A stretch of DNA of 64,000 nt from Apoderus coryli. Its lineage: Eukaryota > Arthropoda > Insecta > Coleoptera > Attelabidae. The notes beneath the pieces are model-generated. The model ran no database searches, was not told the origin of the DNA, and was given only the letters and a program-made list of their open reading frames with translations. The stretch covers positions 1-64,000 of the forward strand of contig CAJVRQ020000074.1 of NCBI GenBank assembly GCA_911728435.2, read 5' to 3'. Numbering within the stretch: position 1 is the first letter of the stretch; each line of letters opens with the position of its first letter. Made by a program: the position numbers and the translations under genes. Positions 49,254 through 61,599 of this stretch are shown piece by piece.

Positions 49254-50436
49254 TTAATCTAATTTCTTTTGACTAATAAAATTTACTTTTAAATTCTAAG
49301 TGAGAAAACAGCTTTTTGGCAGCCATTTGAAAAGTTTAATTCTAAATAACAAAATTTTAGTAACAAAACGCGCTAAATCGTTCTAAATTGCCTATTTACG
49401 CTTAATCTAACTTATTTTCACTAATAAAATTTACTTTTAAATTCTAAGTGAGGAAACAGCTTTTTGGGAGCCATTTGAAACGTTTAATTCTAAATAACAA
49501 AATTTTAGTAACAAAACGCGCTAATTCGTTCTAAATTGCTTATTTACGCTTAATATAACTTATTTTCACTAATAAAATTTACTTTTAAATTCTAAGTGAG
49601 AAAACAGCTTTTTGGGAGCCATTTGAAAAGTTTAATTCTAAATAACAAAATTTTAGTAACAAAACGCGCTAATTCGTTCTAAATTGCTTATTTACGCTTA
49701 ATCTAACTTATTTTCACTAATAAAATTTACTTTTAAATTCTAAGTGAGAAAACAGCTTTTTGGGAGCCATTTGAAAAGTTTAATTCTAAATAACAAAATT
49801 TTAGTAACAAAACGCGATAAATCGTTTTAATTTGCTTTTTTATGCTTAATCTAATTTATTTAGACTAATAAAATTTACTTTTAAATTCTAAGTGAGAAAA
49901 CAGCTTTTTGGCAGCCATTTGAACGTTTAATTCTAAATAACAAAATTTTAGTAACAAAACGCGCTAATTCGTTCTAAATTGCTTATTTACGCTTAATCTA
50001 ACTTATTTTCACTAATAAAATTTACTTTTAAATTCTAAGTGAGAAAACAGCTTTTTGGGAGCCATTTGAAAAGTTCAATTCTAAATAACAATATTTTAGT
50101 AACAAAATGCGCTAATTCGTTCTAAATTGCTTATTTACGCTTAATCTAACTTATTTTCACTAATAAAATTTACTTTTAAATTCTAAGTGAGGAAACAGCT
50201 TTTTGGGAGCCATTTGAAACGTTTAATTCTAAATAACAAAATTTTAGTAACAAACCGCGCTAATTCGTTCTAAATTGCTTATTTACGCTTAATCTAACTT
50301 ATTTTCACTAATAAAATTTACTTTTAAATTCTAAGTGAGGAAACAGCTTTTTGGGAGCCATTTGAAACGTTTAATTCTAAATAACAAAATTTTAGTAACA
50401 AACCGCACTAATTCGTTCTAAATTGCTTATTTACGC
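49167..50436 (+). repeat. Short HOR unit, 8 monomers plus S
   Basis: This 1270-bp unit is rich in N/O-type monomers with acgc endings. Private changes include taatataac near 49553 and aaaatgcgc near 50106. Confidence 0.75.
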
Positions 50437-50523
50437 TTAATCTAACTTATTTTCACTAATAAAATCAATAACAAAATTTTAGTAACAAAACGCACTAATA
50501 CGTTCTAAATTGCTTTTTTATGC
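50437..50523 (+). repeat. 87-bp monomer S, copy 16
   Basis: It follows an N pair whose second member has aaaccgcac. Confidence 0.95.
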
Positions 50524-51131
50524 TTAATCTAATTTCTTTTGACTAATAAAATTTACTTTTAAATTCTAAGTGAGAAAACAGCTTTTTGGCAGCCATTTGA
50601 ACGTTTAATTCTAAATAACAAAATTTTAGTAACACAACGCGCTAATTCGTTCTAAATTGCTTATTTACGCTTAATCTAACTTATTTTCACTAATAAAATT
50701 TACTTTTAAATTCTAAGTGAGAAAACAGCTTTTTGGGAGCCATTTGAAAAGTTTAATTCTAAATAACGAAATTTTAGTAACAAAACGCGCTAAATCGTTT
50801 TAATTTGCTTTTTTATGCTTAATCTAATTTCTTTAGACTAATAAAATTTACTTTTAAATTCTAAGTGAGAAAACAGCTTTTTGGCAGCCATTTGAAAAGT
50901 TTAATTCTAAATAACAAAATTTTAGTAACAAAACGCGCTAAATCGTTCTAATTTGCTTTTTTATGCTTAATCTAATTTCTTTTGACCAATAAAATTTACT
51001 TTTAAATTCTAAGTGAGAAAACAGCTTTTTGGGAGCCATTTGAAAAGTTTAATTCTAAATAACAAAATTTTAGTAACAAAACGCTCTAATTCGTTCTAAT
51101 TTGCTTTTTTATGCTTAATCTAATTTCTTTT

Positions 51132-51158
51132 GACTAATAAAATTTACTTTTATTAGTC
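51132..51158 (+). repeat. Perfect hairpin, 11-bp arms, 5-nt loop
   Basis: gactaataaaa and its exact reverse complement ttttattagtc flank tttac. The usual E monomer has the same left arm but an imperfect right arm (ttttatattct). The change of tattct to tattagtct adds one base and completes the palindrome. This is the only such copy I found. Confidence 0.93.
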
Positions 51159-52447
51159 TAAGTGAGAAAACAGCTTTTTGGGAGCCATTTGAAAAGTTTA
51201 ATTCTAAATAACAAAATTTTAGTAACAAAACGCTCTAATTCGTTCTAATTTGCTTTTTTATGCTTAATCTAATTTCTTTTGACTAATAAAATTTACTTTT
51301 AAATTCTAAGTGAGAAAACAGCTTTTTGGGAGCCATTTGAAAAGTTTAATTCTAAATAACAAAATTTTAGTAACAAAACGCTCTAATTCGTTCTAATTTG
51401 CTTTTTTATGCTTAATCTAATTTCTTTTGACTAATAAAATTTACTTTTATATTCTAAGTGAGAAAACAGCTTTTTGGGAGCCATTTGAAAAGTTTAATTC
51501 TAAATAACAAAATTTTAGTAACAAAACGCGCTAAATCGTTCTAATTTGCTTTTTTATGCTTAATCTAATTTTTTTTGACTAATAAAATTTACTTTTATAT
51601 TCTAAGTGAGAAAACAGCTTTTTGGGCGCCATTTGAAAAGTTTAATTCTAAATAACAAAATTTTAGTAACAAAACGCTCTAATTGGTTCTAATTTGCTTT
51701 TTTATGCTTAATCTAATTTCTTTTGACTAATAAAATTTACTATTATATTCTAAGTGAGAAAACAGCTTTTTGGGAGCCATTTGAAAAGTTTAATTCTAAA
51801 TAACAAAATTTTAGTAACAAAACGCTCTAATTCGTTCTAATTTGCTTTTTTATGCTTAATCTAATTTTTTTTGACTAATAAAATTTACTTTTATATTCTA
51901 AGTGAGAAAACAGCTTTTTGGGCGCCATTTGAAAAGTTTAATTCTAAATAACAAAATTTTAGTAACAAAACGCTCTAATTGGTTCTAATTTGCTTTTTTA
52001 TGCTTAATCTATTTTCTTTTGACTAATAAAATTGACTTTTAAATTCTAAGTGAGAAAACAGCTTTTTGGGAGCCATTTGAAAAGTTCAATTCTAAATAAC
52101 AAAATTTTAGTAACAAAACGCGCTAAATCGTTCTAATTTGCTTTTTTATGCTTAATCTAATTTCTTTAGACTAATAGAAATTACTTTTAATTTCTAAGTG
52201 AGAAAACAGCTTTTTGGGAGCCATTTGAAACGTTTAATTCTAAATAACAAAATTTTAGTAACAAAACGCGCTAATTCGTTCTAAATTGCTTATTTACGCT
52301 TAATCTAACTTATTTTCACTAATAAAATTTACTTTGAAATTCTAAGTGAGAAAACAGCTTTTTGGGAACCATTTGAAAAGTTTAATTCTAAATAACAAAA
52401 TTTTAGTAACAAAACGCTCTAATTCGTTCTAATTTGCTTTTTTACGC

Positions 52448-52534
52448 TTAATCTAACTTATTTTCACTAATAAAATCAATAACAAAATTTTAGTAACAAA
52501 ACGCACTAATACGTTCTAAATTGCTTTTTTATGC
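52448..52534 (+). repeat. 87-bp monomer S, copy 17
   Basis: It is preceded by an N/Y hybrid and followed by T'. Confidence 0.95.
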
Positions 52535-54604
52535 TTAATCTAATTTCTTTTGACTAATAAAATTTACTTTTAAATTCTAAGTGAGAAAACAGCTTTTTGG
52601 CAGCCCTTTGAACGTTTAATTCTAAATAACAAAATTTTAGTAACACAACGCGCTAATTCGTTCTAAATTGCTTATTTACGCTTAATCTAACTTATTTTCA
52701 CTAATAAAATTTACTTTTAAATTCTAAGTGAGAAAACAGCTTTTTGGGAGCCATTTGAAAAGTTTAATTCTAAATAACGAAATTTTAGTAACAAAACGCG
52801 CTAAATCGTTCTAATTTGCTTTTTTATGCTTAATCTAATTTCTTTAGACTAATAAAATTTACTTTTAAATTCTAAGTGAGAAAACAGCTTTTTGGCAGCC
52901 ATTTGAAAAGTTTAATTCTAAATAACAAAATTTTAGTAACAAAACGCTCTAATTCGTTCTAATTTGCTTTTTTATGCTTAATCTAATTTCTTTTGACTAA
53001 TAAAATTTACTTTTATATTCTAAGTGAGAAAACAGCTTTTTGGGAGCCATTTGAAAAGTTTAATTCTAAATAACAAAATTTAGTAACAAAACGCGCTAAA
53101 TCGTTCTAATTTGCTTTTTTATGCTTAATCTAATTTCTTTTGACCAATAAAATTTACTTTTAAATTCTAAGTGAGAAAACAGCTTTTTGGGAGCCATTTG
53201 AAAAGTTTAATTCTAAATAACAAAATTTTAGTAACAAAACGCTCTAATTCGTTCTAATTTGCTTTTTTATGCTTAATCTAATTTCTTTTGACTAATAAAA
53301 TTTACTTTTATATTCTAAGTGAGAAAACAGCTTTTTGGGAGCCATTTGAAAAGTTTAATTCTAAATAACAAAATTTTAGTAACAAAACGCTCTAATTCGT
53401 TCTAATTTGCTTTTTTATGCTTAATCTAATTTCTTTTGACTAATAAAATTTACTTTTAAATTCTAAGTGAGAAAACAGCTTTTTGGGAGCCATTTGAAAA
53501 GTTTAATTCTAATTAACAAAATTTTAGTAACAAAACGCTCTAATTCGTTCTAATTTGCTTTTTTATGCTTAATCTAATTTCTTTTGACTAATAAAATTTA
53601 CTTTTATATTCTAAGTGAGAAAACAGCTTTTTGGGAGCCATTTGAAAAGTTTAATTCTAAATAACAAAATTTTAGTAACAAAACGCGCTAAATCGTTCTA
53701 ATTTGCTTTTTTTATGCTTAATCTAATTTTTTTTGACTAATAAAATTTACTTTTATATTCTAAGTGAGAAAACAGCTTTTTGGGCGCCATTTGAAAAGTT
53801 TAATTCTAAATAACAAAATTTTAGTAACAAAACGCTCTAATTGGTTCTAATTTGCTTTTTTATGCTTAATCTAATTTCTTTTGACTAATAAAATTTACTA
53901 TTATATTCTAAGTGAGAAAACAGCTTTTTGGGAGCCATTTGAAAAGTTTAATTCTAAATAACAAAATTTTAGTAACAAAACGCTCTAATTCGTTCTAATT
54001 TGCTTTTTTATGCTTAATCTAATTTTTTTTGACTAATAAAATTTACTTTTATATTCTAAGTGAGAAAACAGCTTTTTGGGCGCCATTTGAAAAGTTTAAT
54101 TCTAAATAACAAAATTTTAGTAACAAAACGCTCTAATTGGTTCTAATTTGCTTTTTTATGCTTAATCTATTTTCTTTTGACTAATAAAATTGACTTTTAA
54201 ATTCTAAGTGAGAAAACAGCTTTTTGGGAGCCATTTGAAAAGTTCAATTCTAAATAACAAAATTTTAGTAACAAAACGCGATAAATCGTTCTAATTTGCT
54301 TTTTTATGCTTATCTAATTTCTTTAGACTAATAGAAATTACTTTTAATTTCTAAGTGAGAAAACAGCTTTTTGGGAGCCATTTGAAACGTTTAATTCTAA
54401 ATAACAAAATTTTAGTAACAAAACGCGCTAATTCGTTCTAAATTGCTTATTTACGCTTAATCTAACTTATTTTCACTAATAAAATTTACTTTGAAATTCT
54501 AAGTGAGAAAACAGCTTTTTGGGAACCATTTGAAAAGTTTAATTCTAAATAACAAAATTTTAGTAACAAAACGCTCTAATTCGTTCTAATTTGCTTTTTT
54601 ACGC
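52448..54604 (+). repeat. HOR unit, 14 monomers plus S, 2157 bp
   Basis: The order starts S-T'-O-P-Q-R-E. The Q monomer has a 1-bp loss in caaaatttagt near 53080. The tactattat marker at 53900 and changes such as ctattttcttttgac and aattgac link it to the neighbouring units. Confidence 0.8.
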
Positions 54605-54691
54605 TTAATCTAACTTATTTTCACTAATAAAATCAATAACAAAATTTTAGTAACAAAACGCACTAATACGTTCTAAATTGCTTTTTTATGC
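54605..54691 (+). repeat. 87-bp monomer S, copy 18
   Basis: It has the same neighbours as copy 17, 2157 bp on. Confidence 0.95.
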
Positions 54692-55282
54692 TTAATCTAA
54701 TTTCTTTTGACTAATAAAATTTACTTTTAAATTCTAAGTGAGAAAACAGCTTTTTGGCAGCCCTTTGAACGTTTAATTCTAAATAACAAAATTTTAGTAA
54801 CACAACGCGCTAATTCGTTCTAAATTGCTTATTTACGCTTAATCTAACTTATTTTCACTAATAAAATTTACTTTTAAATTCTAAGTGAGAAAACAGCTTT
54901 TTGGGAGCCATTTGAAAAGTTTAATTCTAAATAACGAAATTTTAGTAACAAAACGCGCTAAATCGTTTTAATTTGCTTTTTTATGCTTAATCTAATTTCT
55001 TTAGACTAATAAAATTTACTTTTAAATTCTAAGTGAGAAAACAGCTTTTTGGCAGCCATTTGAAAAGTTTAATTCTAAATAACAAAATTTTAGTAACAAA
55101 ACGCTCTAATTCGTTCTAATTTGCTTTTTTATGCTTAATCTAATTTCTTTTGACTAATAAAATTTACTTTTATATTCTAAGTGAGAAAACAGCTTTTTGG
55201 GAGCCATTTGAAAAGTTTAATTCTAAATAACAAAATTTTAGTAACAAAACGCGCTAAATCGTTCTAATTTGCTTTTTTATGC

Positions 55283-55430
55283 TTAATCTAATTTCTTTTG
55301 ACCAATAAAATTTACTTTTAAATTCTAAGTGAGAAAACAGCTTTTTGGGAGCCATTTGAAAAGTTTAATTCTAAATAACGAAATTTTAGTAACAAAACGC
55401 GCTAAATCGTTTTAATTTGCTTTTTTATGC
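55283..55430 (+). repeat. Hybrid monomer D/O at a 3-monomer duplication
   Basis: The left half is tttgacc as in R (55727-55874). The right half is aataacgaa with cgttttaat as in O (54839-54986). It joins the two copies of P-Q and is the expected product of unequal exchange three monomers out of register. Confidence 0.9.
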
Positions 55431-57206
55431 TTAATCTAATTTCTTTAGACTAATAAAATTTACTTTTAAATTCTAAGTGAGAAAACAGCTTTTTGGCAGC
55501 CATTTGAAAAGTTTAATTCTAAATAACAAAATTTTAGTAACAAAACGCTCTAATTCGTTCTAATTTGCTTTTTTATGCTTAATCTAATTTCTTTTGACTA
55601 ATAAAATTTACTTTTATATTCTAAGTGAGAAAACAGCTTTTTGGGAGCCATTTGAAAAGTTTAATTCTAAATAACAAAATTTTAGTAACAAAACGCGCTA
55701 AATCGTTCTAATTTGCTTTTTTATGCTTAATCTAATTTCTTTTGACCAATAAAATTTACTTTTAAATTCTAAGTGAGAAAACAGCTTTTTGGGAGCCATT
55801 TGAAAAGTTTAATTCTAAATAACAAAATTTTAGTAACAAAACGCTCTAATTCGTTCTAATTTGCTTTTTTATGCTTAATCTAATTTCTTTTGACTAATAA
55901 AATTTACTTTTATATTCTAAGTGAGAAAACAGCTTTTTGGGAGCCATTTGGAAAGTTTAATTCTAAATAACAAAATTTTAGTAACAAAACGCTCTAATTC
56001 GTTCTAATTTGCTTTTTTATGCTTAATCTAATTTCTTTTGACTAATAAAATTTACTTTTAAATTCTAAGTGAGAAAACAGCTTTTTGGGAGCCATTTGAA
56101 AAGTTTAATTCTAATTAACAATATTTTAGTAACAAAACGCTCTAATTCGTTCTAATTTGCTTTTTTATGCTTAATCTAATTTCTTTTGACTAATAAAATT
56201 TACTTTTATATTCTAAGTGAGAAAACAGCTTTTTGGGAGCCATTTGAAAAGTTTAATTCTAAATAACAAAATTTTAGTAACAAAACGCGCTAAATCGTTC
56301 TAATTTGCTTTTTTATGCTTAATCTAATTTTTTTTGACTAATAAAATTTACTTTTATATTCTAAGTGAGAAAACAGCTTTTTGGGCGCCATTTGAAAAGT
56401 TTAATTCTAAATAACAAAATTTTAGTAACAAAACGCTCTAATTGGTTCTAATTTGCTTTTTTATGCTTAATCTAATTTCTTTTGACTAATAAAATTTACT
56501 ATTATATTCTAAGTGAGAAAACAGCTTTTTGGGAGCCATTTGAAAAGTTTAATTCTAAATAACAAAATTTTAGTAACAAAACGCTCTAATTCGTTCTAAT
56601 TTGCTTTTTTATGCTTAATCTAATTTTTTTTGACTAATAAAATTTACTTTTATATTCTAAGTGAGAAAACAGCTTTTTGGGCGCCATTTGAAAAGTTTAA
56701 TTCTAAATAACAAAATTTTAGTAACAAAACGCTCTAATTGGTTCTAATTTGCTTTTTTATGCTTAATCTATTTTCTTTTGACTAATAAAATTGACTTTTA
56801 AATTCTAAGTGAGAAAACAGCTTTTTGGGAGCCATTTGAAAAGTTCAATTCTAAATAACAAAATTTTAGTAACAAAACGCGCTAAATCGTTCTAATTTGC
56901 TTTTTTATGCTTAATCTAATTTCTTTAGACTAATAGAAATTACTTTTAATTTCTAAGTGAGAAAACAGCTTTTTGGGAGCCATTTGAAACGTTTAATTCT
57001 AAATAACAAAATTTTAGTAACAAAACGCGCTAATTCGTTCTAAATTGCTTATTTACGCTTAATCTAACTTATTTTCACTAATAAAATTTACTTTGAAATT
57101 CTAAGTGAGAAAACAGCTTTTTGGGAACCATTTGAAAAGTTTAATTCTAAATAACAAAATTTTAGTAACAAAACGCTCTAATTCGTTCTAATTTGCTTTT
57201 TTACGC

Positions 57207-57293
57207 TTAATCTAACTTATTTTCACTAATAAAATCAATAACAAAATTTTAGTAACAAAACGCACTAATACGTTCTAAATTGCTTTTTTATGC
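57207..57293 (+). repeat. 87-bp monomer S, copy 19
   Basis: It has the same neighbours as copy 18, 2602 bp on. It is followed by T'-O-P-Q-R up to the family switch at 58033. Confidence 0.95.
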
Positions 57294-58032
57294 TTAATCT
57301 AATTTCTTTTGACTAATAAAATTTACTTTTAAATTCTAAGTGAGAAAACAGCTTTTTGGCAGCCCTTTGAACGTTTAATTCTAAATAACAAAATTTTAGT
57401 AACACAACGCGCTAATTCGTTCTAAATTGCTTATTTACGCTTAATCTAACTTATTTTCACTAATAAAATTTACTTTTAAATTCTAAGTGAGAAAACAGCT
57501 TTTTGGGAGCCATTTGAAAAGTTTAATTCTAAATAACGAAATTTTAGTAACAAAACGCGCTAAATCGTTTTAATTTGCTTTTTTATGCTTAATCTAATTT
57601 CTTTAGACTAATAAAATTTACTTTTAAATTCTAAGTGAGAAAACAGCTTTTTGGCAGCCATTTGAAAAGTTTAATTCTAAATAACAAAATTTTAGTAACA
57701 AAACGCTCTAATTCGTTCTAATTTGCTTTTTTATGCTTAATCTAATTTCTTTTGACTAATAAAATTTACTTTTATATTCTAAGTGAGAAAACAGCTTTTT
57801 GGGAGCCATTTGAAAAGTTTAATTCTAAATAACAAAATTTTAGTAACAAAACGCGCTAAATCGTTCTAATTTGCTTTTTTATGCTTAATCTAATTTCTTT
57901 TGACCAATAAAATTTACTTTTAAATTCTAAGTGAGAAAACAGCTTTTTGGGAGCCATTTGAAAAGTTTAATTCTAAATAACAAAATTTTAGTAACAAAAC
58001 GCTCTAATTCGTTCTAATTTGCTTTTTTATGC

Positions 58033-60329
58033 TTAATCTAATTTCTTTTGACTAATAAAATTTACTTTTAAATTCTAAGTGAGAAAACAGCTTTTTGGCA
58101 GCCATTTGAACGTTTAATTCTAAATAACAAAATTTTAGTAACAAAACGCTCTAATACGTTCTAAATTGCTTTTTTATGCTTAATCTAATTTCTTTTCACT
58201 AATAAAATTTACTTTTAAATTCTAAGTGAGAAAACAGATTTTTGGGAGCCATTTGAAAAGTTTAATTCTAAATAACAAAATTTTAGTAACAAAACGCGCT
58301 AAATCGTTCTAATTTGCTTTTTTATGCTTAATCTAATTTCTTTTGACCAATAAAATTTACTTTTAAATTCTAAGTGAGAAAACAGCTTTTTGGGAGCCAT
58401 TTGAAAAGTTTAATTCTAAATAACAAAATTTTAGTAACAAAACGCTCTAATTCGTTCTAATTTGCTTTTTTATGCTTAATCTAATTTCTTTTGACTAATA
58501 AAATTTACTTTTATATTCTAAGTGAGAAAACAGCTTTTTGGGAGCCATTTGAAAAGTTTAATTCTAAATAACAAAATTTTAGTAACAAAACGCTCTAATT
58601 CGTTCTAATTTGCTTTTTTATGCTTAATCTAATTTCTTTAAACTAATAAAATTTACTTTTAAATTCTAAGTGAGAAAACAGCTTTTTGGGAGCCATTTGA
58701 AAAGTTTAATTCTAATTAACAAAATTTTAGTAACAAAACGCTCTAATTCGTTCTAATTTGCTTTTTTATGCTTAATCTAATTTCTTTTGACTAATAAAAT
58801 TTACTTTTATATTCTAAGTGAGAAAACAGCTTTTTGGGAGCCATTTGAAAAGTTTAATTCTAAATAACAAAATTTTAGTAACAAAACGCGCTAAATCGTT
58901 CTAATTTGCTTTTTTATGCTTAATCTAATTTCTTTTGACTAATAAAATTTACTTTATATTCTAAGTGAGAAAACAGCTTTTTGGGCGCCATTTGAAAAGT
59001 TTAATTCTAAATAACAAAATTTTAGTAACAAAACGCTCTAATTGGTTCTAATTTGCTTTTTTATGCTTAATCTAATTTCTTTTGACTAATAAAATTTACT
59101 TTTAAATTCTAAGTGAGAAAACAGCTTTTTGGGAGCCATTTGAATAGTTTAATTCTAATTAACAAAATTTTAGTAACAAAACGCTCTAATTCGTTCTAAT
59201 TTGCTTTTTTATGGTTAATCTAATTTCTTTTGACTAATAAAATTTACTTTTAAATTCTAAGTGAGAAAACAGCTTTTTGGGAGCCATTTGAAAAGTTCAA
59301 TTCTAAATAACAAAATTTTAGTAACAAAACGCGCTAAATCGTTCTAATTTGCTTTTTTATGCTTAATCTAATTTCTTTAGACTAATAGAATTTACTTTTA
59401 ATTTCTAAGTGAGAAAACAGCTTTTTGGGAGCCATTTGAAACGTTTAATTCTAAATAACAATATTTTAGTAACAAAACGCGCTAATTCGTTCTAAATTGC
59501 TTATTTACGCTTAATCTAACTTATTTTCACTAATAAAATTTACTTTTAAATTTTAAGTGAGGAAACAGCTTTTTGGGAGCCATTTGAAACGTTTAATTCT
59601 AAATAACAAAATTTTAGTAACAAACCGCGCTAATTCGTTCTAAATTGCTTATTTACGCTTAATCTAACTTATTTTCACTAATAAAATTTACTTTTAAATT
59701 CTAAGTGAGGAAACAGCTTTTTGGGAGCCATTTGAAACGTTTAATTCTAAATAACAAAATTTTAGTAACAAACCGCGCTAATTCGTTCTAAATTGCTTAT
59801 TTACGCTTAATCTAACTTATTTAATTCTAAATAACAAAATTTTAGTAACAAAACGCTCTAATTCGTTCTAATTTGCTTTTTTATGCTTAATCTAATTTCT
59901 TTTGACTAATAAAATTTACTTTTAAATTCTAAGTGAGAAAACAGCTTTTTGGGAGCCATTTGAACGTTTAATTCTAAATAACAAAATTTTAGTAACAAAA
60001 CGCGCTAATTCGTTCTAATTTGCTTTTTTATGCTTAATCTAATTTCTTTTGACTAATAAAATTTACTTTTATATTCTAAGTGAGAAAACAGCTTTTTGGG
60101 AGCCATTTGAAAAGTTTAATTCTAAATAACAAAATTTTAGTAACAAAACGCTCTAATTCGTTCTAATTTGCTTTTTTATGCTTAATCTAATTTCTTTTGA
60201 CTAATAAAATTTACTTTTAAATTCTAAGTGAGAAAACAGCTTTTTGGGAGCCATTTGAAAAGTTTAATTCTAATTAACAAAATTTTAGTAACAAAACGCT
60301 CTAATACGTTCTAAATTGCTTTTTTATGC
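58033..60329 (+). repeat. Island of the 17-monomer HOR family
   Basis: The order is B-C-D-E-F-G-H'-K-L-M-N-N-(80-bp monomer)-T-E-I. A is missing. The first monomer joins a tttgact left half to the ggcagcc/gaacg/ctaatacg right half of B, so it marks the join with the preceding 2.0-kb family. Confidence 0.84.
59807..59886 (+). repeat. 80-bp monomer with a different deletion
   Basis: It begins as N (taacttat) and joins directly to ttaattctaaataac, losing 68 bp. The bases ttt are common to both sides of the join. Its right half is gctctaattcg with ctaatttgc, unlike S (gcactaatacg). It sits between N-N and T, precisely where S stands in the parallel unit at 26947-29398. Confidence 0.93.
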
Positions 60330-61512
60330 TTAATCTAATTTCTTTTCAGTAATAAAATTTACTTTTAAATTCTAAGTGAGAAAACAGTTTTTTGGGAGCC
60401 ATTTGAAAAGTTTAATTCTAAATAACAAAATTTTCGTAACAAAACGCGCTAAATCGTTCTAATTTGCTTTTTTATGCTTAATCTAATTTCTTTTGACCAA
60501 TAAAATTTACTTTTAAATTCTAAGTGAGAAAACAGCTTTTTGGGAGCCATTTGAAAAGTTTAATTCTAAATAACAAAATTTTAGTAACAAAACGCGCTAA
60601 ATCGTTCTAATTTGCTTTTTTATGCTTAATCTAATTTCTTTTGACTAATAAAATTTACTTTATATTCTAAGTGAGAAAACAGCTTTTTGGGCGCCATTTG
60701 AAAAGTTTAATTCTAAATAACAAAATTTTAGTAACAAAACGCTCTAATTGGTTCTAATTTGCTTTTTTATGCTTAATCTAATTTCTTTTGACTAATAAAA
60801 TTTACTTTTAAATTCTAAGTGAGAAAACAGCTTTTTGGGAGCCATTTGAAAAGTTTAATTCTAATTAACAAAATTTTAGTAACAAAACGCTCTAATTCGT
60901 TCTAATTTGCTTTTTTATGGTTAATCTAATTTCTTCTGACTAATAAAATTTACTTTTAAATTCTAAGTGAGAAAACAGCTTTTTGGGAGCCATTTGAAAA
61001 GTTCAATTCTAAATAACAAAATTTTAGTAACAAAACGCGCTAAATCGTTCTAATTTGCTTTTTTATGCTTAATCTAATTTCTTTAGACTAATAGAATTTA
61101 CTTTTAATTTCTAAGTGAGAAAACAGCTTTTTGGGAGCCATTTGAAACGTTTAATTCTAAATAACAATATTTTAGTAACAAAACGCGCTAATTCGTTCTA
61201 AATTGCTTATTTACGCTTAATCTAACTTATTTTCACTAATAAAATTTACTTTTAAATTCTAAGTGAGGAAACAGCTTTTTGGGAGCCATTTGAAACGTTT
61301 AATTCTAAATAACAAAATTTTAGTAACAAACCGCGCTAATTCGTTCTAAATTGCTTATTTACGCTTAATCTAACTTATTTTCACTAATAAAATTTACTTT
61401 TAAATTCTAAGTGAGGAAACAGCTTTTTGGGAGCCATTTGAAACGTTTAATTCTAAATAACAAAATTTTAGTAACAAACCGCGCTAATTCGTTCTAAATT
61501 GCTTATTTACGC
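60330..61512 (+). repeat. A-initiated HOR block lacking B-C and E-F-G
   Basis: The order is A-(D/G hybrid 60478-60625)-H'-K'-L-M-N-N, followed by S at 61513. Type A here has ttttcagtaa where other copies have ttttcactaa. Confidence 0.84.
60478..60625 (+). repeat. Hybrid monomer D/G directly after A
   Basis: It is the same D/G mosaic as at 31702, but B and C are also missing, so A is followed at once by D/G and H'. Confidence 0.85.
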
Positions 61513-61599
61513 TTAATCTAACTTATTTTCACTAATAAAATCAATAACAAAATTTTAGTAACAAAACGCACTAATACGTTCTAAATTGCTTTTTTATGC
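61513..61599 (+). repeat. 87-bp monomer S, copy 20
   Basis: It follows an N pair and precedes T. Confidence 0.95.

Larger units (their letters stand above)
50437..52447 (+). repeat. 2.0-kb HOR unit carrying the 51.1-kb hairpin
   Basis: This unit of 2011 bp contains the altered monomer with a perfect hairpin at 51132-51158 and the tactattat marker at 51742. It ends with an N/Y hybrid before S. Confidence 0.8.
54605..57206 (+). repeat. HOR unit with internal 444-bp duplication, 2602 bp
   Basis: It has the same content as 52448-54604 plus three extra monomers. P-Q-(D/O hybrid) at 54987-55430 is followed by P-Q-R at 55431-55874. It carries the tactattat marker at 56501. Confidence 0.84.
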
